A stretch of 64,000 nucleotides of DNA from Psychrilyobacter atlanticus DSM 19335 (GTDB taxonomy: Bacteria; Fusobacteriota; Fusobacteriia; Fusobacteriales; Fusobacteriaceae): contig NZ_KE384547.1 in assembly GCF_000426625.1 (NCBI RefSeq), forward strand, positions 1,038,986 through 1,102,985, in the 5' to 3' direction. Position 1 is the first letter of the stretch. Each line of letters opens with the position of its first letter. A program made the position numbers and the translations under genes. The notes under the pieces are model-generated. The model was given only the letters and a program-made list of their open reading frames with translations. It did no database searches and was not told the DNA's origin. This document shows, piece by piece, positions 16,833 to 26,328 of this stretch.

Positions 16833-17807
16833 ATGAAAAACTTATTGAGAATAAATAATTTAAAAACAGAATTTAAAAAGGATAAAAGTAGTGTTACTGC
16901 TATTGAAGGCGTTTCATTTAATATAAAAGAGGGGGAAATTATAGGTTTGGTTGGCGAAAGTGGAAGTGGTAAATCAGTTACCTCCCTTTCCATAATGAGA
17001 CTCTTAGATGAGCAGGGAAAGGTAACAGAAGGTGAGGTAGAGTTTAAAGGAATAAATATATTAAACTTAGGCAAAAATGAAATTAGAAAACTCAGAGGGA
17101 GAAAGATGTCTATGATTTTTCAGGATCCTATGTCTTCTTTAAATCCAGTTTTGAAAATTGGGGATCAACTTATGGAAAGCAGTAGGCTCCATTTAGGACT
17201 TTCAAAAATAGAGGCTAAGGAACATTCTATTAAAATGCTCGATCTTGTTGGAATCCCTAGTCCAGACAATGTTTTAACTAGATACCCCCATCAGTTAAGT
17301 GGTGGAATGTGTCAAAGGGTTATGATTGCTATGGCTATGGCCTGTAACCCAGAACTTCTAATTGCTGATGAACCAACAACTGCTTTGGATGTGACTATTC
17401 AAGCTCAAATAATGGAATTACTTTTAGAATTGAAAGAGAAAAAAAATATGGGAATCTTACTTATTACTCATGACCTTGGTGTTGTTGCAGAAATGTGCGA
17501 TAAGGTTTTAGTGATGTATGCAGGTAGAATTGTTGAAAAAGCCGATGTATTAGATCTATTTGAATCTCCAAAGCACCCATATACAAAGGGATTAATTGCT
17601 TCAGTTCCCAAATTAGGAAGTGGGAATAGTGAATTACCTTTTATAGAGGGGAAAGTGCCTAGTTTAGGAAATATGCCAAAGGGATGTAAGTTTTCTCCAC
17701 GGTGTAATATTGCAAGAGACATTTGTTTTACTAGAGAACCTAAATTAGTAAAAATAAGTCAAAATAGAGAGTGTCGTTGTCATCTTACAGAAGAGAAGGA
17801 GAAATAG
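16833..17807 (+). CDS. peptide ABC transporter ATPase (DppD/OppD family)
   Basis: A 324-residue ATPase: Walker A GESGSGKS at 41-48, signature LSGGMCQR, Walker B LLIADEPTTALD, switch His in ITHDLG, and the oligopeptide C-terminal domain with SPKHPYTKGLIASVP and a cysteine cluster (CKFSPRC, DIC, ECRC) that in relatives binds an iron-sulfur cluster. It powers uptake with the next ATPase. RBS AAGGAG; 10 bp after the permease stop. Confidence 0.94.
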   Translation: MKNLLRINNLKTEFKKDKSSVTAIEGVSFNIKEGEIIGLVGESGSGKSVTSLSIMRLLDEQGKVTEGEVEFKGINILNLGKNEIRKLRGRKMSMIFQDPMSSLNPVLKIGDQLMESSRLHLGLSKIEAKEHSIKMLDLVGIPSPDNVLTRYPHQLSGGMCQRVMIAMAMACNPELLIADEPTTALDVTIQAQIMELLLELKEKKNMGILLITHDLGVVAEMCDKVLVMYAGRIVEKADVLDLFESPKHPYTKGLIASVPKLGSGNSELPFIEGKVPSLGNMPKGCKFSPRCNIARDICFTREPKLVKISQNRECRCHLTEEKEK

Positions 17808-18785
17808 ATGAAAGAGGTAATTTTAAAATTAGAGGGTGTTCATAAAAAATTTGTTGCAACAAAGAAATCATTTGGGAAAAAAGCAACCTTTGTACATGCA
17901 TTAAATGATGTTTCTTTAGAGGTTTATAAAGGTGAAACGTTAGCCATTGTAGGAGAAAGTGGATGTGGAAAATCTACTTTAGGTAGAGTAGCTAATAAAA
18001 TTTTAGATGTAGAAGAAGGTAAAGTTTATTTTAATGGTAGTGACATAACTCATCTCAATACTAGGGAAATGTTAAAATATAGAAAGAAGATGCAAGTGAT
18101 TTTTCAAGACCCTTACGGATCCTTAAATCCTAGATTAAAAATAAAAGACTTAGTAGGAGAACCTCTTTTGATTCATAGTGAGATGAATAAAGTCCAACGA
18201 GAAAATAAAGTTAAAGAGCTGCTTAATATTGTAGGATTAAGTGAAGAACATGCGATTCGTTATCCCCATGAATTTAGTGGTGGTCAAAGACAGAGAGTAG
18301 GTATAGCTAGAGCTCTTTCAGTTAATCCTAGTTTGATCATCGCGGATGAGCCTATTAGTGCTTTAGATGTTTCTATTCAAGCACAAGTACTTAATATCTT
18401 TAAAGAATTACAAGAAAAATATGGTTTAACATATGTATTTATATCTCATGATTTAAGCGTCGTAGAAATGATTTCTGATAGGATTGGAGTAATGTATTTA
18501 GGAAAATTAGTAGAAATTGCAGATAAAAAGAATCTATACAGTAGCCCTATGCACCCATATACAAAGGCATTGTTATCAGCGATTCCTGTGACAGATCCAA
18601 CTAGAAAAAGAAATAGGATTGTATTAAAAGGTGATATTCCTAGTCCTATTAATGCACCAAAAGGATGTCCTTTTTCAACAAGATGTCCTGAAGTTTTAGA
18701 TGTTTGTAAAAATAAAATGCCAAAATTAATTAAAAAGAGCAATAGTCATAGTGTAGCATGTCACTTAATTGAAAAATCAAAATAG
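17808..18785 (+). CDS. peptide ABC transporter ATPase (DppF/OppF family)
   Basis: A 325-residue ATPase starting directly after the stop of the preceding ATPase gene. Walker A GESGCGKS, Q-loop VIFQDPYGSLNPR (the OppF hallmark), signature FSGGQRQR, Walker B LIIADEPISALD, and the C-terminal SPMHPYTKALLSAIP with cysteines in CPFSTRC, VC and ACH. Heterodimer partner of the OppD-like protein; completes a full peptide importer. Confidence 0.94.
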   Translation: MKEVILKLEGVHKKFVATKKSFGKKATFVHALNDVSLEVYKGETLAIVGESGCGKSTLGRVANKILDVEEGKVYFNGSDITHLNTREMLKYRKKMQVIFQDPYGSLNPRLKIKDLVGEPLLIHSEMNKVQRENKVKELLNIVGLSEEHAIRYPHEFSGGQRQRVGIARALSVNPSLIIADEPISALDVSIQAQVLNIFKELQEKYGLTYVFISHDLSVVEMISDRIGVMYLGKLVEIADKKNLYSSPMHPYTKALLSAIPVTDPTRKRNRIVLKGDIPSPINAPKGCPFSTRCPEVLDVCKNKMPKLIKKSNSHSVACHLIEKSK

Positions 18786-18794
18786 GAGGAATTT

Positions 18795-20279
18795 ATGAGA
18801 AGAATCTTAGTTGGAGGAATGCGTCACGAATCAAATTCTTTTAATCCAATAATAGCTGATGAGAAAGATTTTAATGTGGAATATGGGATGGAAATATTAA
18901 ACTTTAAAAGTAAAAATGATTCCCTTAAGGGGATAATAGATACTCTTATTAATAAGGGTTATGAAGTAGTCCCTACTGTAAATGCTAGAGCTGTTCCCAA
19001 TGGAGAAGTTAGCCTATCTTTTTATCAAGCAATAAAAAAAGATTTTCTAGAAAGAGCTGTTATTGCTAATGAAGAGAGAAAAATTGATGCAATTAACCTT
19101 GCACTACATGGATCAATGAGAGTTAAAGGGTTAGGAGAGGCAGAAGGGGATTTATTGATTGCTCTAAAGGAATTGTTTCCTGATACTCCTATAGTTTGTG
19201 CTTTAGATATGCATACAACAATGACGGATAATATGCATCAAAACTGTGAGGCATATGTAGGGTATAAATTTGCTCCTCATACTGATTGTTTTGAAACAGG
19301 AGAACATTCAGCAAAGATGTTAATTGAGATGTTGGAAAATAATACTAAATTGACAAAAGCATGGGTAAGATTGCCTGCCCTTATAGCCGGAGAAAAATCA
19401 GAAACATCTACAGAGCCTATGGTATCCCTCATGGATAAATTAAGAAAATTAGAAAAAAGAGAAGATGTATTGGCAACTTCTTATTTAATGGGTTATCCAT
19501 GGGCAGACAGTACCGAAGCTGGTATTGCTGCATATGTTGTTACCTCAAATAACCAAGGATTAGCTGATAAGTTAGCACTAGAGTTAGCGGATGAGTTTTG
19601 GAGTTTGAGAGATAACTTTAAATTCCATACAGAGACTTATCATTCAAAAAAATCTATAGATAAAGCATTTGAAGCTATTAAAGAAGGAGATTTTCCTATT
19701 TATTTGTCTGATTCTGGAGATAATCCAACTGCCGGGTCATCTTCTGATTGTACTGAACTGCTAGAATTGATCTTAAAAGATGAAAGAACATCGAAATTAA
19801 ATAGTCCTGTTATCTATGGTGGGATTTATGATCCAGAAGCTACACTTCAATGTGAAGGGGAAGTAGGTAAAACTATAGAAATAATTATAGGTGCTAAATT
19901 CGATGTTTTAACAACAAAACCTTTGATTATTAAAGGAACTGTAAAGAATTATTTGAAATCATGGGGTAATTATAAAAGTGATTTAGCTCTTATTAATTCT
20001 AATGGTGTAGACATTATTGTCTCAGAAAAACATGTGGGATATATTACTCCTGAAATGTTTATTGATTTAGGTCTTAACCCTTTAACAACAGAAATTATTG
20101 TTTGTAAATTAGGGTATCTTACTGATCCTCATAGAAAAATTGCTAAAAAAACAATAATGGCTCTGTCTAAAGGAAGTACGAATGAAGACATTGAAAATAT
20201 TAGATATGATAAGGTTTTAAGACCTATTTATCCTTTGGATAAAGATTTTGACTATGATCCAAAGGAAAATTTGAAATAA
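18795..20279 (+). CDS. M81-family metallopeptidase (MlrC-like)
   Basis: A 494-residue protein with the M81 N-terminus RRILVGGMRHESNSFNP, the metal-site region CALDMHTTMTDNM and FAPHTDCFETGEHSA, and the later SDSGDNPTAGSSSDCTELL that marks the MlrC C-terminal half. The family is named after MlrC, which cleaves small peptides from microcystin breakdown; most members have unknown substrates. No signal peptide, so it acts in the cytoplasm, probably on peptides brought in by the transporter whose last gene ends 9 bp before it. RBS AGGAGGAATTT. Confidence 0.9.
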   Translation: MRRILVGGMRHESNSFNPIIADEKDFNVEYGMEILNFKSKNDSLKGIIDTLINKGYEVVPTVNARAVPNGEVSLSFYQAIKKDFLERAVIANEERKIDAINLALHGSMRVKGLGEAEGDLLIALKELFPDTPIVCALDMHTTMTDNMHQNCEAYVGYKFAPHTDCFETGEHSAKMLIEMLENNTKLTKAWVRLPALIAGEKSETSTEPMVSLMDKLRKLEKREDVLATSYLMGYPWADSTEAGIAAYVVTSNNQGLADKLALELADEFWSLRDNFKFHTETYHSKKSIDKAFEAIKEGDFPIYLSDSGDNPTAGSSSDCTELLELILKDERTSKLNSPVIYGGIYDPEATLQCEGEVGKTIEIIIGAKFDVLTTKPLIIKGTVKNYLKSWGNYKSDLALINSNGVDIIVSEKHVGYITPEMFIDLGLNPLTTEIIVCKLGYLTDPHRKIAKKTIMALSKGSTNEDIENIRYDKVLRPIYPLDKDFDYDPKENLK

Positions 20280-20346
20280 TCTTTTAAAGTATATCTCCTA
20301 AGGTTTTAAAATATTGTGTATCTAAGATCATGTTAACTCTTGAATT

Positions 20347-20374
20347 TTGACTCTTGAATATCTAGTAGTATAAT
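20347..20374 (+). promoter_or_regulatory. internal promoter before the PTS gene
   Basis: TTGACT at 20347-20352 and TATAAT at 20369-20374, spacer 16 bp, in the 142-bp gap before the EIIC gene. The three sugar-type genes can therefore be expressed apart from the peptide operon. Confidence 0.65.
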
Positions 20375-20421
20375 ATTATATTGAGAAACATTTTATAAAA
20401 ATATCTGATAAGGAGAGTTAT

Positions 20422-21729
20422 ATGAAAATTATTAATACTTTAGAAGAAAAATTAGTTCCTATAGCAGTTTGGATAAATCAAAATAATTATATTAATGGAA
20501 TAAGAAAAGCATTTATTATCTTAATGCCCCTACTTATGATTGGGTCTATATTTTTAGTTATTTCAGTATTACCGTCAGCTGTATATCAAGATTTTATGTA
20601 TAATAAGTTTGGTCCAAGTTGGAAAAGAACTTTAGAGATTCCTATTAATGCAACATTTTCTCTAATTGCTGTCTATGTGGCCTTTTTAGTAGCGCAACAA
20701 TTAGGCAAGCAATTTAAGATTGATAGTATTGCTGTTGGACTGCTTTCATTAGCTTCATTTTTAACATTAACACCTTTAAAATCTACAACTACTCTTGGAG
20801 AGGTTATTACCTTTACATGGCTTGGTAGTAAAGGATTATTTGTTGCGATGATTATAGGTATTGTTGTTGTTAAAATATTTAAATTTTTTGTAAATCATAA
20901 TATATTACTTAGAATGCCTGACGGTGTTCCTCCTGAAGTCACAAAATCTTTTGAAGCATTAATCCCAGGAACAGTTATTCTTTCACTAGCTCTGTTGCTT
21001 AGAGTCACAATGATGAATACTGATTATGGTACTATTCATGATTTTATATATAATATTTTAGCGCTACCATTAAAATCTTTAGGAACTTCATTTATTGGAT
21101 CATTTTTAACAGTTTTGTGTATCTCGCTTTTATGGTCCGTAGGGATTAATAGTGGATCCATGATAAATGGATTGATAAGACCATTTTGGTTAGAAAACCA
21201 AGTTGATAATATAAATGCTTTAAAAGAAGGTTTACCGTTACCACATATAATTACAGAACAGTTTTTTGATCTCATTTGGATGGGAGGTGCAGGAAGTACT
21301 CTTTCTCTACTTTTGGCAATTCTACTATTTGCTAGAAGTAATCATATTAGAAGTGTTGGGGGGATTGGAGCTATACCTGGAATTTTTAATATCAATGAAC
21401 CGGTATTATTTGGGCTGCCCATTATACTGAATCCAATTATGTTGATACCATTTAATATTGTACCGTTAGTGATGCTAACTACTCAATATGTAGCAATGTC
21501 TATTGGATTAGTTTCTAAACCTTTGGGAGTACCATTTCCATGGCCTACTCCTGCACTTATAAGTGGATTTATAACAGTGGGAGATATTTCAGGATCCTTA
21601 ATGCAAATTACAAATTTAATTGTTGGAGCATTAATTTATCTACCATTTTTGAGGATTCTAGATAAAGCTAGTAAATATGAAGAGGATCAAGTAAAAATTT
21701 TTCAAAAAGAACAGCAAGAATTAGAATAG
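20422..21729 (+). CDS. PTS EIIC, lactose/cellobiose (CelB-like) family
   Basis: A 435-residue membrane protein with about ten helices. N-terminal FIILMPLLMIGSIFLVISVLP and the substrate-loop stretch GIPGIFNINEPVLFGLPIILNP (seen here as AIPGIFNINEPVLFGLP) are the family hallmarks. It should carry a beta-glucoside, chitobiose or similar sugar across the inner membrane. There is no EIIA or EIIB gene beside it, so it must use partners encoded elsewhere or act without phosphorylation. The downstream ROK kinase could phosphorylate a sugar that enters free. RBS AAGGAGAG. Confidence 0.92.
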   Translation: MKIINTLEEKLVPIAVWINQNNYINGIRKAFIILMPLLMIGSIFLVISVLPSAVYQDFMYNKFGPSWKRTLEIPINATFSLIAVYVAFLVAQQLGKQFKIDSIAVGLLSLASFLTLTPLKSTTTLGEVITFTWLGSKGLFVAMIIGIVVVKIFKFFVNHNILLRMPDGVPPEVTKSFEALIPGTVILSLALLLRVTMMNTDYGTIHDFIYNILALPLKSLGTSFIGSFLTVLCISLLWSVGINSGSMINGLIRPFWLENQVDNINALKEGLPLPHIITEQFFDLIWMGGAGSTLSLLLAILLFARSNHIRSVGGIGAIPGIFNINEPVLFGLPIILNPIMLIPFNIVPLVMLTTQYVAMSIGLVSKPLGVPFPWPTPALISGFITVGDISGSLMQITNLIVGALIYLPFLRILDKASKYEEDQVKIFQKEQQELE

Positions 21730-21801
21730 AGAGATACTAGGTAATCTAAATCAAATCTATCCTAAATTTAAGTAAATTAATTTAATTGGAGGTTTAGAAA
21801 C

Positions 21802-22425
21802 ATGACAATAAGAGAAGCCTGTGTTGGGAATTTTATAGAGGCTAAAAATGCTGAAAGATCTGGTGCTGAAAGGATTGAACTCTGTGAAAACCTACATGAG
21901 GGAGGGACTACGCCATCATATGGAACAGTAAAAAAAGTTTTAGAAAAATTAAAAATACCAACATTAGTTATGATAAGGCCTAGAGGAGGAAATTTTTGTT
22001 ACTCTCCTGAAGAGGTTGAAATTATGATAGAAGATATCAAATTATTTAAAAAATTAGGAGTAAAAGGTGTGGTATTAGGAGTTTTAACTTCTAATAATGA
22101 GGTTGATTATTCTATTTTAAAGAGACTTTTAAAAGAAACTAATGGTATGGAAGTTACCTTTCATAAAGCTATAGATGAAGTTACAAACCCTGAAAATGAG
22201 GTAGAAAATTTAGCTCAATTAAGAGTTAAAAAAATCCTTACTTCTGGAGGGCATAAAACAGCTTTAGAAGGAGCGGATATATTAAATAAAATGATTAAAA
22301 TTGCTAATAATAAAATTAAAATTGTTGTTGCCGGTGGAGTTACTTTAGAAAATTATGAAAAAGTAAAGTTAAAAATACCATTTGCTGAATTCCATGGGAA
22401 AAAAATCGTAGGGGATTTAGACTAA
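21802..22425 (+). CDS. cutC: CutC-family protein
   Basis: A 207-residue TIM-barrel protein with CutC signatures REACVGNFIEAKNAERSGAE, RIELCENLHEGGTTPSYG, MIRPRGGNFCYS and TFHKAIDE, then LTSGGHKTALEG. It was first linked to copper tolerance in E. coli, but that role is disputed and the biochemical activity is unknown. Its place between a PTS permease and a ROK kinase suggests a role in sugar metabolism, which is an inference. RBS TGGAGG before ATG at 21802. Confidence 0.9.
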   Translation: MTIREACVGNFIEAKNAERSGAERIELCENLHEGGTTPSYGTVKKVLEKLKIPTLVMIRPRGGNFCYSPEEVEIMIEDIKLFKKLGVKGVVLGVLTSNNEVDYSILKRLLKETNGMEVTFHKAIDEVTNPENEVENLAQLRVKKILTSGGHKTALEGADILNKMIKIANNKIKIVVAGGVTLENYEKVKLKIPFAEFHGKKIVGDLD

Positions 22426-22458
22426 AAAATGAAAAAAAATTAGGGGGATAAAATAAGT

Positions 22459-23415
22459 ATGAAATATTTGTTTGGAGTAGATCTTGGAGGTACAAATACC
22501 AAGATTGGGTTACTCAATATAGAAGGAGAAATATTATTAAAAAAATCTATAAAAACAAATTCACAGGCAGGTTTTGATGAATGTTTTAATAAAATTTCCG
22601 AAGTAATAAAAAAAATGAATATTGAAAAAAATATTGATAATAAAGATATACTTGGAATAGGAATGGGAATCCCTGGTCCTGTACTTCATCAAGAAATAGT
22701 AAGTTTTTTTGCTAATTTTCCTTGGAAAAAAAATCTTAATGTTGCTAAGATATTAGAAGAGAAAACAGGATATAGAGTAAAGGTAGATAACGATGTTAAT
22801 GTAATTACTTTAGGGGAAATTTGGCAAGGATCAGCTAAAGGCTACAACGATGTTATTGGAATGGCTCTTGGAACTGGAATAGGAGGCGGAATAGTAACTG
22901 ATGGTAAATTAGTTGGTGGAGCTAAAGGTGCCGGTGGAGAGATTGGTCATATGACAATAGTTCCTAATGGAAAACTTTGTGGATGTGGAAAAAAAGGATG
23001 TTTTGAAGCGTATGTTTCTGCTACAGGAATTGAAAGAGAAGCAGAATCAAGACTTATTGTAAATAAAAATAATAAACTTTGGGATATTATTTCGAGTAAA
23101 GAAGGGCAAAAAATAGAAGCTAAAGATGTATTTGATGCAGCAAAATTAGGAGATAGCTTTTCTTTAGACATAGTTGACTATATTACGGAATATATAGCCT
23201 ATGGGCTATCAGTTTTATTACATGTAACTAATCCAGAGGTAGTAGTAATAGGGGGAGGAGTAGCTCTTGCAGGAAATATTTTATTTGACGGAGTTAGAAA
23301 AAAGATAAAAAAATATAGTTTGCAAGCATGTACTGATGATTTACAAATTTTACCTGCAAAATTAGGTAACGAAGCAGGAATAATAGGAGCAGCAGCTTTG
23401 ATAGTTAACTGTTAA
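22459..23415 (+). CDS. ROK-family sugar kinase (glucokinase-like)
   Basis: A 318-residue kinase: phosphate-binding GVDLGGTNTKIGLLN at the N-terminus, GIGMGIPGPV, GTGIGGGIVTDGKLV, GAGGEIGHM with the catalytic region, and the zinc motif CGCGKKGCFEAYVS. There is no N-terminal HTH, so it is a kinase and not a NagC-type repressor. It likely phosphorylates glucose, N-acetylglucosamine or N-acetylmannosamine; specificity cannot be read. Last gene before the right copy of the 240-bp repeat. Confidence 0.9.
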   Translation: MKYLFGVDLGGTNTKIGLLNIEGEILLKKSIKTNSQAGFDECFNKISEVIKKMNIEKNIDNKDILGIGMGIPGPVLHQEIVSFFANFPWKKNLNVAKILEEKTGYRVKVDNDVNVITLGEIWQGSAKGYNDVIGMALGTGIGGGIVTDGKLVGGAKGAGGEIGHMTIVPNGKLCGCGKKGCFEAYVSATGIEREAESRLIVNKNNKLWDIISSKEGQKIEAKDVFDAAKLGDSFSLDIVDYITEYIAYGLSVLLHVTNPEVVVIGGGVALAGNILFDGVRKKIKKYSLQACTDDLQILPAKLGNEAGIIGAAALIVNC

Positions 23416-23468
23416 TACATCATTAAATTACTTTATGTTTGTGTATAAAAGCTAAGATTCATATTTAT

Positions 23469-23711
23469 AATTACTGTAATTAACCCCTTATTTTAACCTA
23501 AAAAAGGGCCACTGAGTGGCCTAAAAGGCCATTTAGTAACCCTTTAAGGCTACTCAGTGGCCTTTCTCATTTTATAACTCTCTACCCCAGTGTTTTCAAT
23601 GGATAGAAGAGCTTCTTATTTAATAAAATTCGACACTAAGGGTATAAATATAAGGGGAAGTTTTTAGGGGGCCTTAGAAGGCAAATCAGCCCTTTTTATT
23701 CTCCTCAATTA
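23469..23711. repeat. right copy of the 240-bp repeat
   Basis: Direct repeat of 11672-11913 with an identical 75-bp core at 23498-23572 that folds into a long hairpin, and diverged flanks. The final part contains the stop codon and last codons of the EI24 gene on the minus strand, so this copy is probably the native chromosomal one. Confidence 0.88.
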
Positions 23712-24423
23712 ATTCTAATGTCCCCGTTGTAGTCGCTACTACTGTAGCTAGTGGTGCTATGAATATTCCTATGAGGGGAATAAAGAGTAATATTGTAAAT
23801 AGCCCTCCGTTGATTAGGAAAAATAGATAGTTTTTACGAATAATAGTTGTTCCTGTTTCAAAATCATGCCGTTCCAGAGTATAGTCGATAAATGAAAATC
23901 CAATGTAGTATGACTGCACCATAAATAACAATACCGGGATAGCTGTATTTACAAGAGGAATAAAGAATAAAAGTAGGATGATACAGGTCATTACGAATTC
24001 CCTTAAAAATGACTTTACTGTAACAACTATACCTCTTTTAATGAAGTATAAGTTTTCCTTAAAGCTGAAGTTAAACTCCTTCCCTGTAATTATTGATTCG
24101 GTTCTTTCTGATATATAACTTAAAAATGGAGAAAGAACGATTAAGATCAATGTTTTATAGAGTAAATAATAGATCGCAAAAATTGTCAGATAGATAATAA
24201 ATTTTAAAATAAACTGGATAAATGAATTTAGGTCTCCTCCTAAAAGATTACCTGCAAACTCTACTAAAGTCCCTCCAATGAACCTGCTCAAGAAATAAAA
24301 TAAGGTTATGAGGATTATGTTGATGATTCCCGGAATAAGATAAAACTTTTTTAGATTGTTCTGGCCTATGAATTTAAATGCCTTCATGTAGTTGTTAAAG
24401 GTAAAATTGATCTCTTTTAGCAT
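23686..24423 (-). CDS. EI24-domain (CysZ-like) membrane protein
   Basis: A 245-residue protein with five or six hydrophobic segments, starting FNNYMKAFKFIGQNNLKKFYLIPGIIN and containing the EI24 features ILSPFLSYISERTE, a RGIVVTVKSFLREF segment and FSFIDYTLERHDF. Relatives include CysZ, a sulfate permease of E. coli, though most members in anaerobes are uncharacterised. Its 3' end lies inside the right repeat, and a copy of that tail is found 12 kb away. RBS AGGGAGTGAG before the ATG. Confidence 0.82.
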   Translation of the reverse strand: MLKEINFTFNNYMKAFKFIGQNNLKKFYLIPGIINIILITLFYFLSRFIGGTLVEFAGNLLGGDLNSFIQFILKFIIYLTIFAIYYLLYKTLILIVLSPFLSYISERTESIITGKEFNFSFKENLYFIKRGIVVTVKSFLREFVMTCIILLLFFIPLVNTAIPVLLFMVQSYYIGFSFIDYTLERHDFETGTTIIRKNYLFFLINGGLFTILLFIPLIGIFIAPLATVVATTTGTLELIEENKKG

Positions 24424-24801
24424 GACTCACTCCCTGTTGAATATGTAGTTTTTAAGATGATTATACTCCAAAGAGTATTTATTTACTAATTTATTTAAAT
24501 AAACTCTTCCTTCTGATGTGAACTTCTCAAGGAAATTAAAATGAGAAATAAATAAAAAATTATATATTATGAAAAATAAAAAGTTGTAATTTTATTTTTA
24601 AAATTTATATAGGAAACATAGTATATCAGCTGTGAAGAATAAAGAAAAATCTTCATTATTATATTGAAAAATAGAGGGGAAAAAAGCAGTGATTATTCAC
24701 CTCATAAATAGGTCGAAAAAAAGATAAAAAATAAGTAAAAAATAGGTTGCTTATTTTATAACTTTGGAGTACTATTCGGGTATAAAAAGGAGGGGATAAT
24801 C
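24424..24801 (+). promoter_or_regulatory. spacer with promoter for the DMT exporter gene
   Basis: TTGCTT at 24747-24752 and TACTAT at 24770-24775 are 17 bp apart and lie shortly before the ribosome site. The rest of this 378-bp gap is very AT-rich and shows no gene or convincing RNA. Confidence 0.5.
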
Positions 24802-25668
24802 ATGGAAAGAAAAGGCTGTTTTTTTGCCTTACTGGCAGGTGTAATTTGGGCAACAATGGGAGGGTTAGGAGTAGTTTTGGGTAGTCTAGGATTAACCCCC
24901 TATGAGATAGCATTCAACAGGTTGTTTTTTGGATTTTTATTGACAGCTATTTTTTTATGCAAAAAAGGGAAAAACAAGTTGAAAATAGATAAAAAAGGGT
25001 TTGTATATATATTGATTATTGGAGTAATAACTCAAGCCTGTACAAATATATTTTATTATAATGCTGTGAATATATCGGGATCTATAATAGCTACGTTATT
25101 GATTTGTACAGGTCCGTTATTTACAATGATATTTTCAAGCTTTGTATTCAAAGAAAAACTTACAAAATTTAATCTGATCTCTTTGGCTGTTACTCTGATC
25201 GGGTGTATATTTGTAATAGTTAACGGAGATATAAAAAAAGTGAATTTTGATGTAGTTGGAATTGGTTTTGGTATTTTATCAGGGATAACCTATGGATTGT
25301 TTCCTATATTCAGTAAGAAATTAGAAGGGAAATATGACAGCGAGGTAATAACTTCATATGCCTTTGGTATAGGGGCTATAGTAGTATTTATATTCTGTGA
25401 CTTTGGAAACTTAGTTTCAGAATACAGCAACAATCATATAATAGCTACCTCTCTTTTATTGGGACTGCTTCCTACAGGGATAGCATTTTTCTTATTTTTA
25501 AAAGCGATAAATTATATTCCTGTGGTGAAAGCAAGTATCATCAGTTTAGTCGAGATACCTACAACAGCAATAATCGGTACATTATTTTTGAATGAAGTAA
25601 TAACTGTCAGTGGGGCAGTGGGGATGTTTTTAGTTTTAGGTGGGATATGTATTTCAAAATTTAAATAG
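24802..25668 (+). CDS. EamA/DMT-family transporter
   Basis: A 288-residue protein with ten hydrophobic helices in two EamA repeats. The first begins FALLAGVIWATMGGLGVVLG, and the end of repeat one is FTMIFSSFVFKEKLTKFNL; the second repeat ends SLVEIPTTAIIGTLFLNEVI. Such proteins export or import amino acids or other metabolites; substrate unknown. RBS AGGAGGGGAT. Likely in an operon with the HutD gene 29 bp downstream. Confidence 0.9.
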   Translation: MERKGCFFALLAGVIWATMGGLGVVLGSLGLTPYEIAFNRLFFGFLLTAIFLCKKGKNKLKIDKKGFVYILIIGVITQACTNIFYYNAVNISGSIIATLLICTGPLFTMIFSSFVFKEKLTKFNLISLAVTLIGCIFVIVNGDIKKVNFDVVGIGFGILSGITYGLFPIFSKKLEGKYDSEVITSYAFGIGAIVVFIFCDFGNLVSEYSNNHIIATSLLLGLLPTGIAFFLFLKAINYIPVVKASIISLVEIPTTAIIGTLFLNEVITVSGAVGMFLVLGGICISKFK

Positions 25669-25697
25669 GCTAGTATTTAATTTTAGAGGAGTTATTT

Positions 25698-26222
25698 ATG
25701 AAAAAAAAGAACTTAGAGGCAATAGTAGGCAATAGGTGGAGTGGAGGAATTACAAAAGAACTCTATCGAGATGAGAAAGATTTTAATATAAGAATATCCA
25801 GTGCATCTATAGAGCCTGGATCGAGTAAATTTTCAGATTTTTCAGGGTATAAGAGGATCTTAATAATACTTGAAAATAAAGTAACACTGACCAGGGAAAA
25901 TGAAACCATAGATCTATGGGAAGAGGACACTTTTTTCTTTGATGGGAAGGATGATATAGGGTCTGAAAATGAAAAACAGGTTCTGGACTTTAATTTGATA
26001 TGGGATCCTCTAAATATCGAGGCGGATTTAAATAAAATTTCTGGTAAAAATAATTTATTTACCGATAAAAATATTTTTATTTTCTCCTTGGATAAGGGAT
26101 CAAATTTAAATTTTAACAGTAAAGATTATACCCTGGATAAGTATGATTTTATAGAAATCCTAGACAGGGAATATAAAAATATGGAATTTAAAGGGGAATT
26201 TATAGTTATAAATTGGAAATAA
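25698..26222 (+). CDS. HutD-family cupin protein
   Basis: A 174-residue cupin-like protein with HutD/Ves signatures NRWSGGITKELYRD, FNIRISSASIEPGSSKFSDF and GYKRILIILENKVTL. HutD proteins are often linked to histidine use in Proteobacteria, where a regulatory role is proposed; the family has no proven reaction. Here there are no hut genes nearby. It follows the DMT transporter gene closely (29 bp, RBS AGAGGAG), so the pair is probably co-expressed. Confidence 0.82.
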   Translation: MKKKNLEAIVGNRWSGGITKELYRDEKDFNIRISSASIEPGSSKFSDFSGYKRILIILENKVTLTRENETIDLWEEDTFFFDGKDDIGSENEKQVLDFNLIWDPLNIEADLNKISGKNNLFTDKNIFIFSLDKGSNLNFNSKDYTLDKYDFIEILDREYKNMEFKGEFIVINWK

Positions 26223-26328
26223 TCTTAATTTATTTGATTGTTTAGGTAAAAATTTCGTGTAAATGTGGTATATTTTATACTGACTATATTAGATTATAGA
26301 AAAAATGAAAAAATGGGGGATATAGAAG

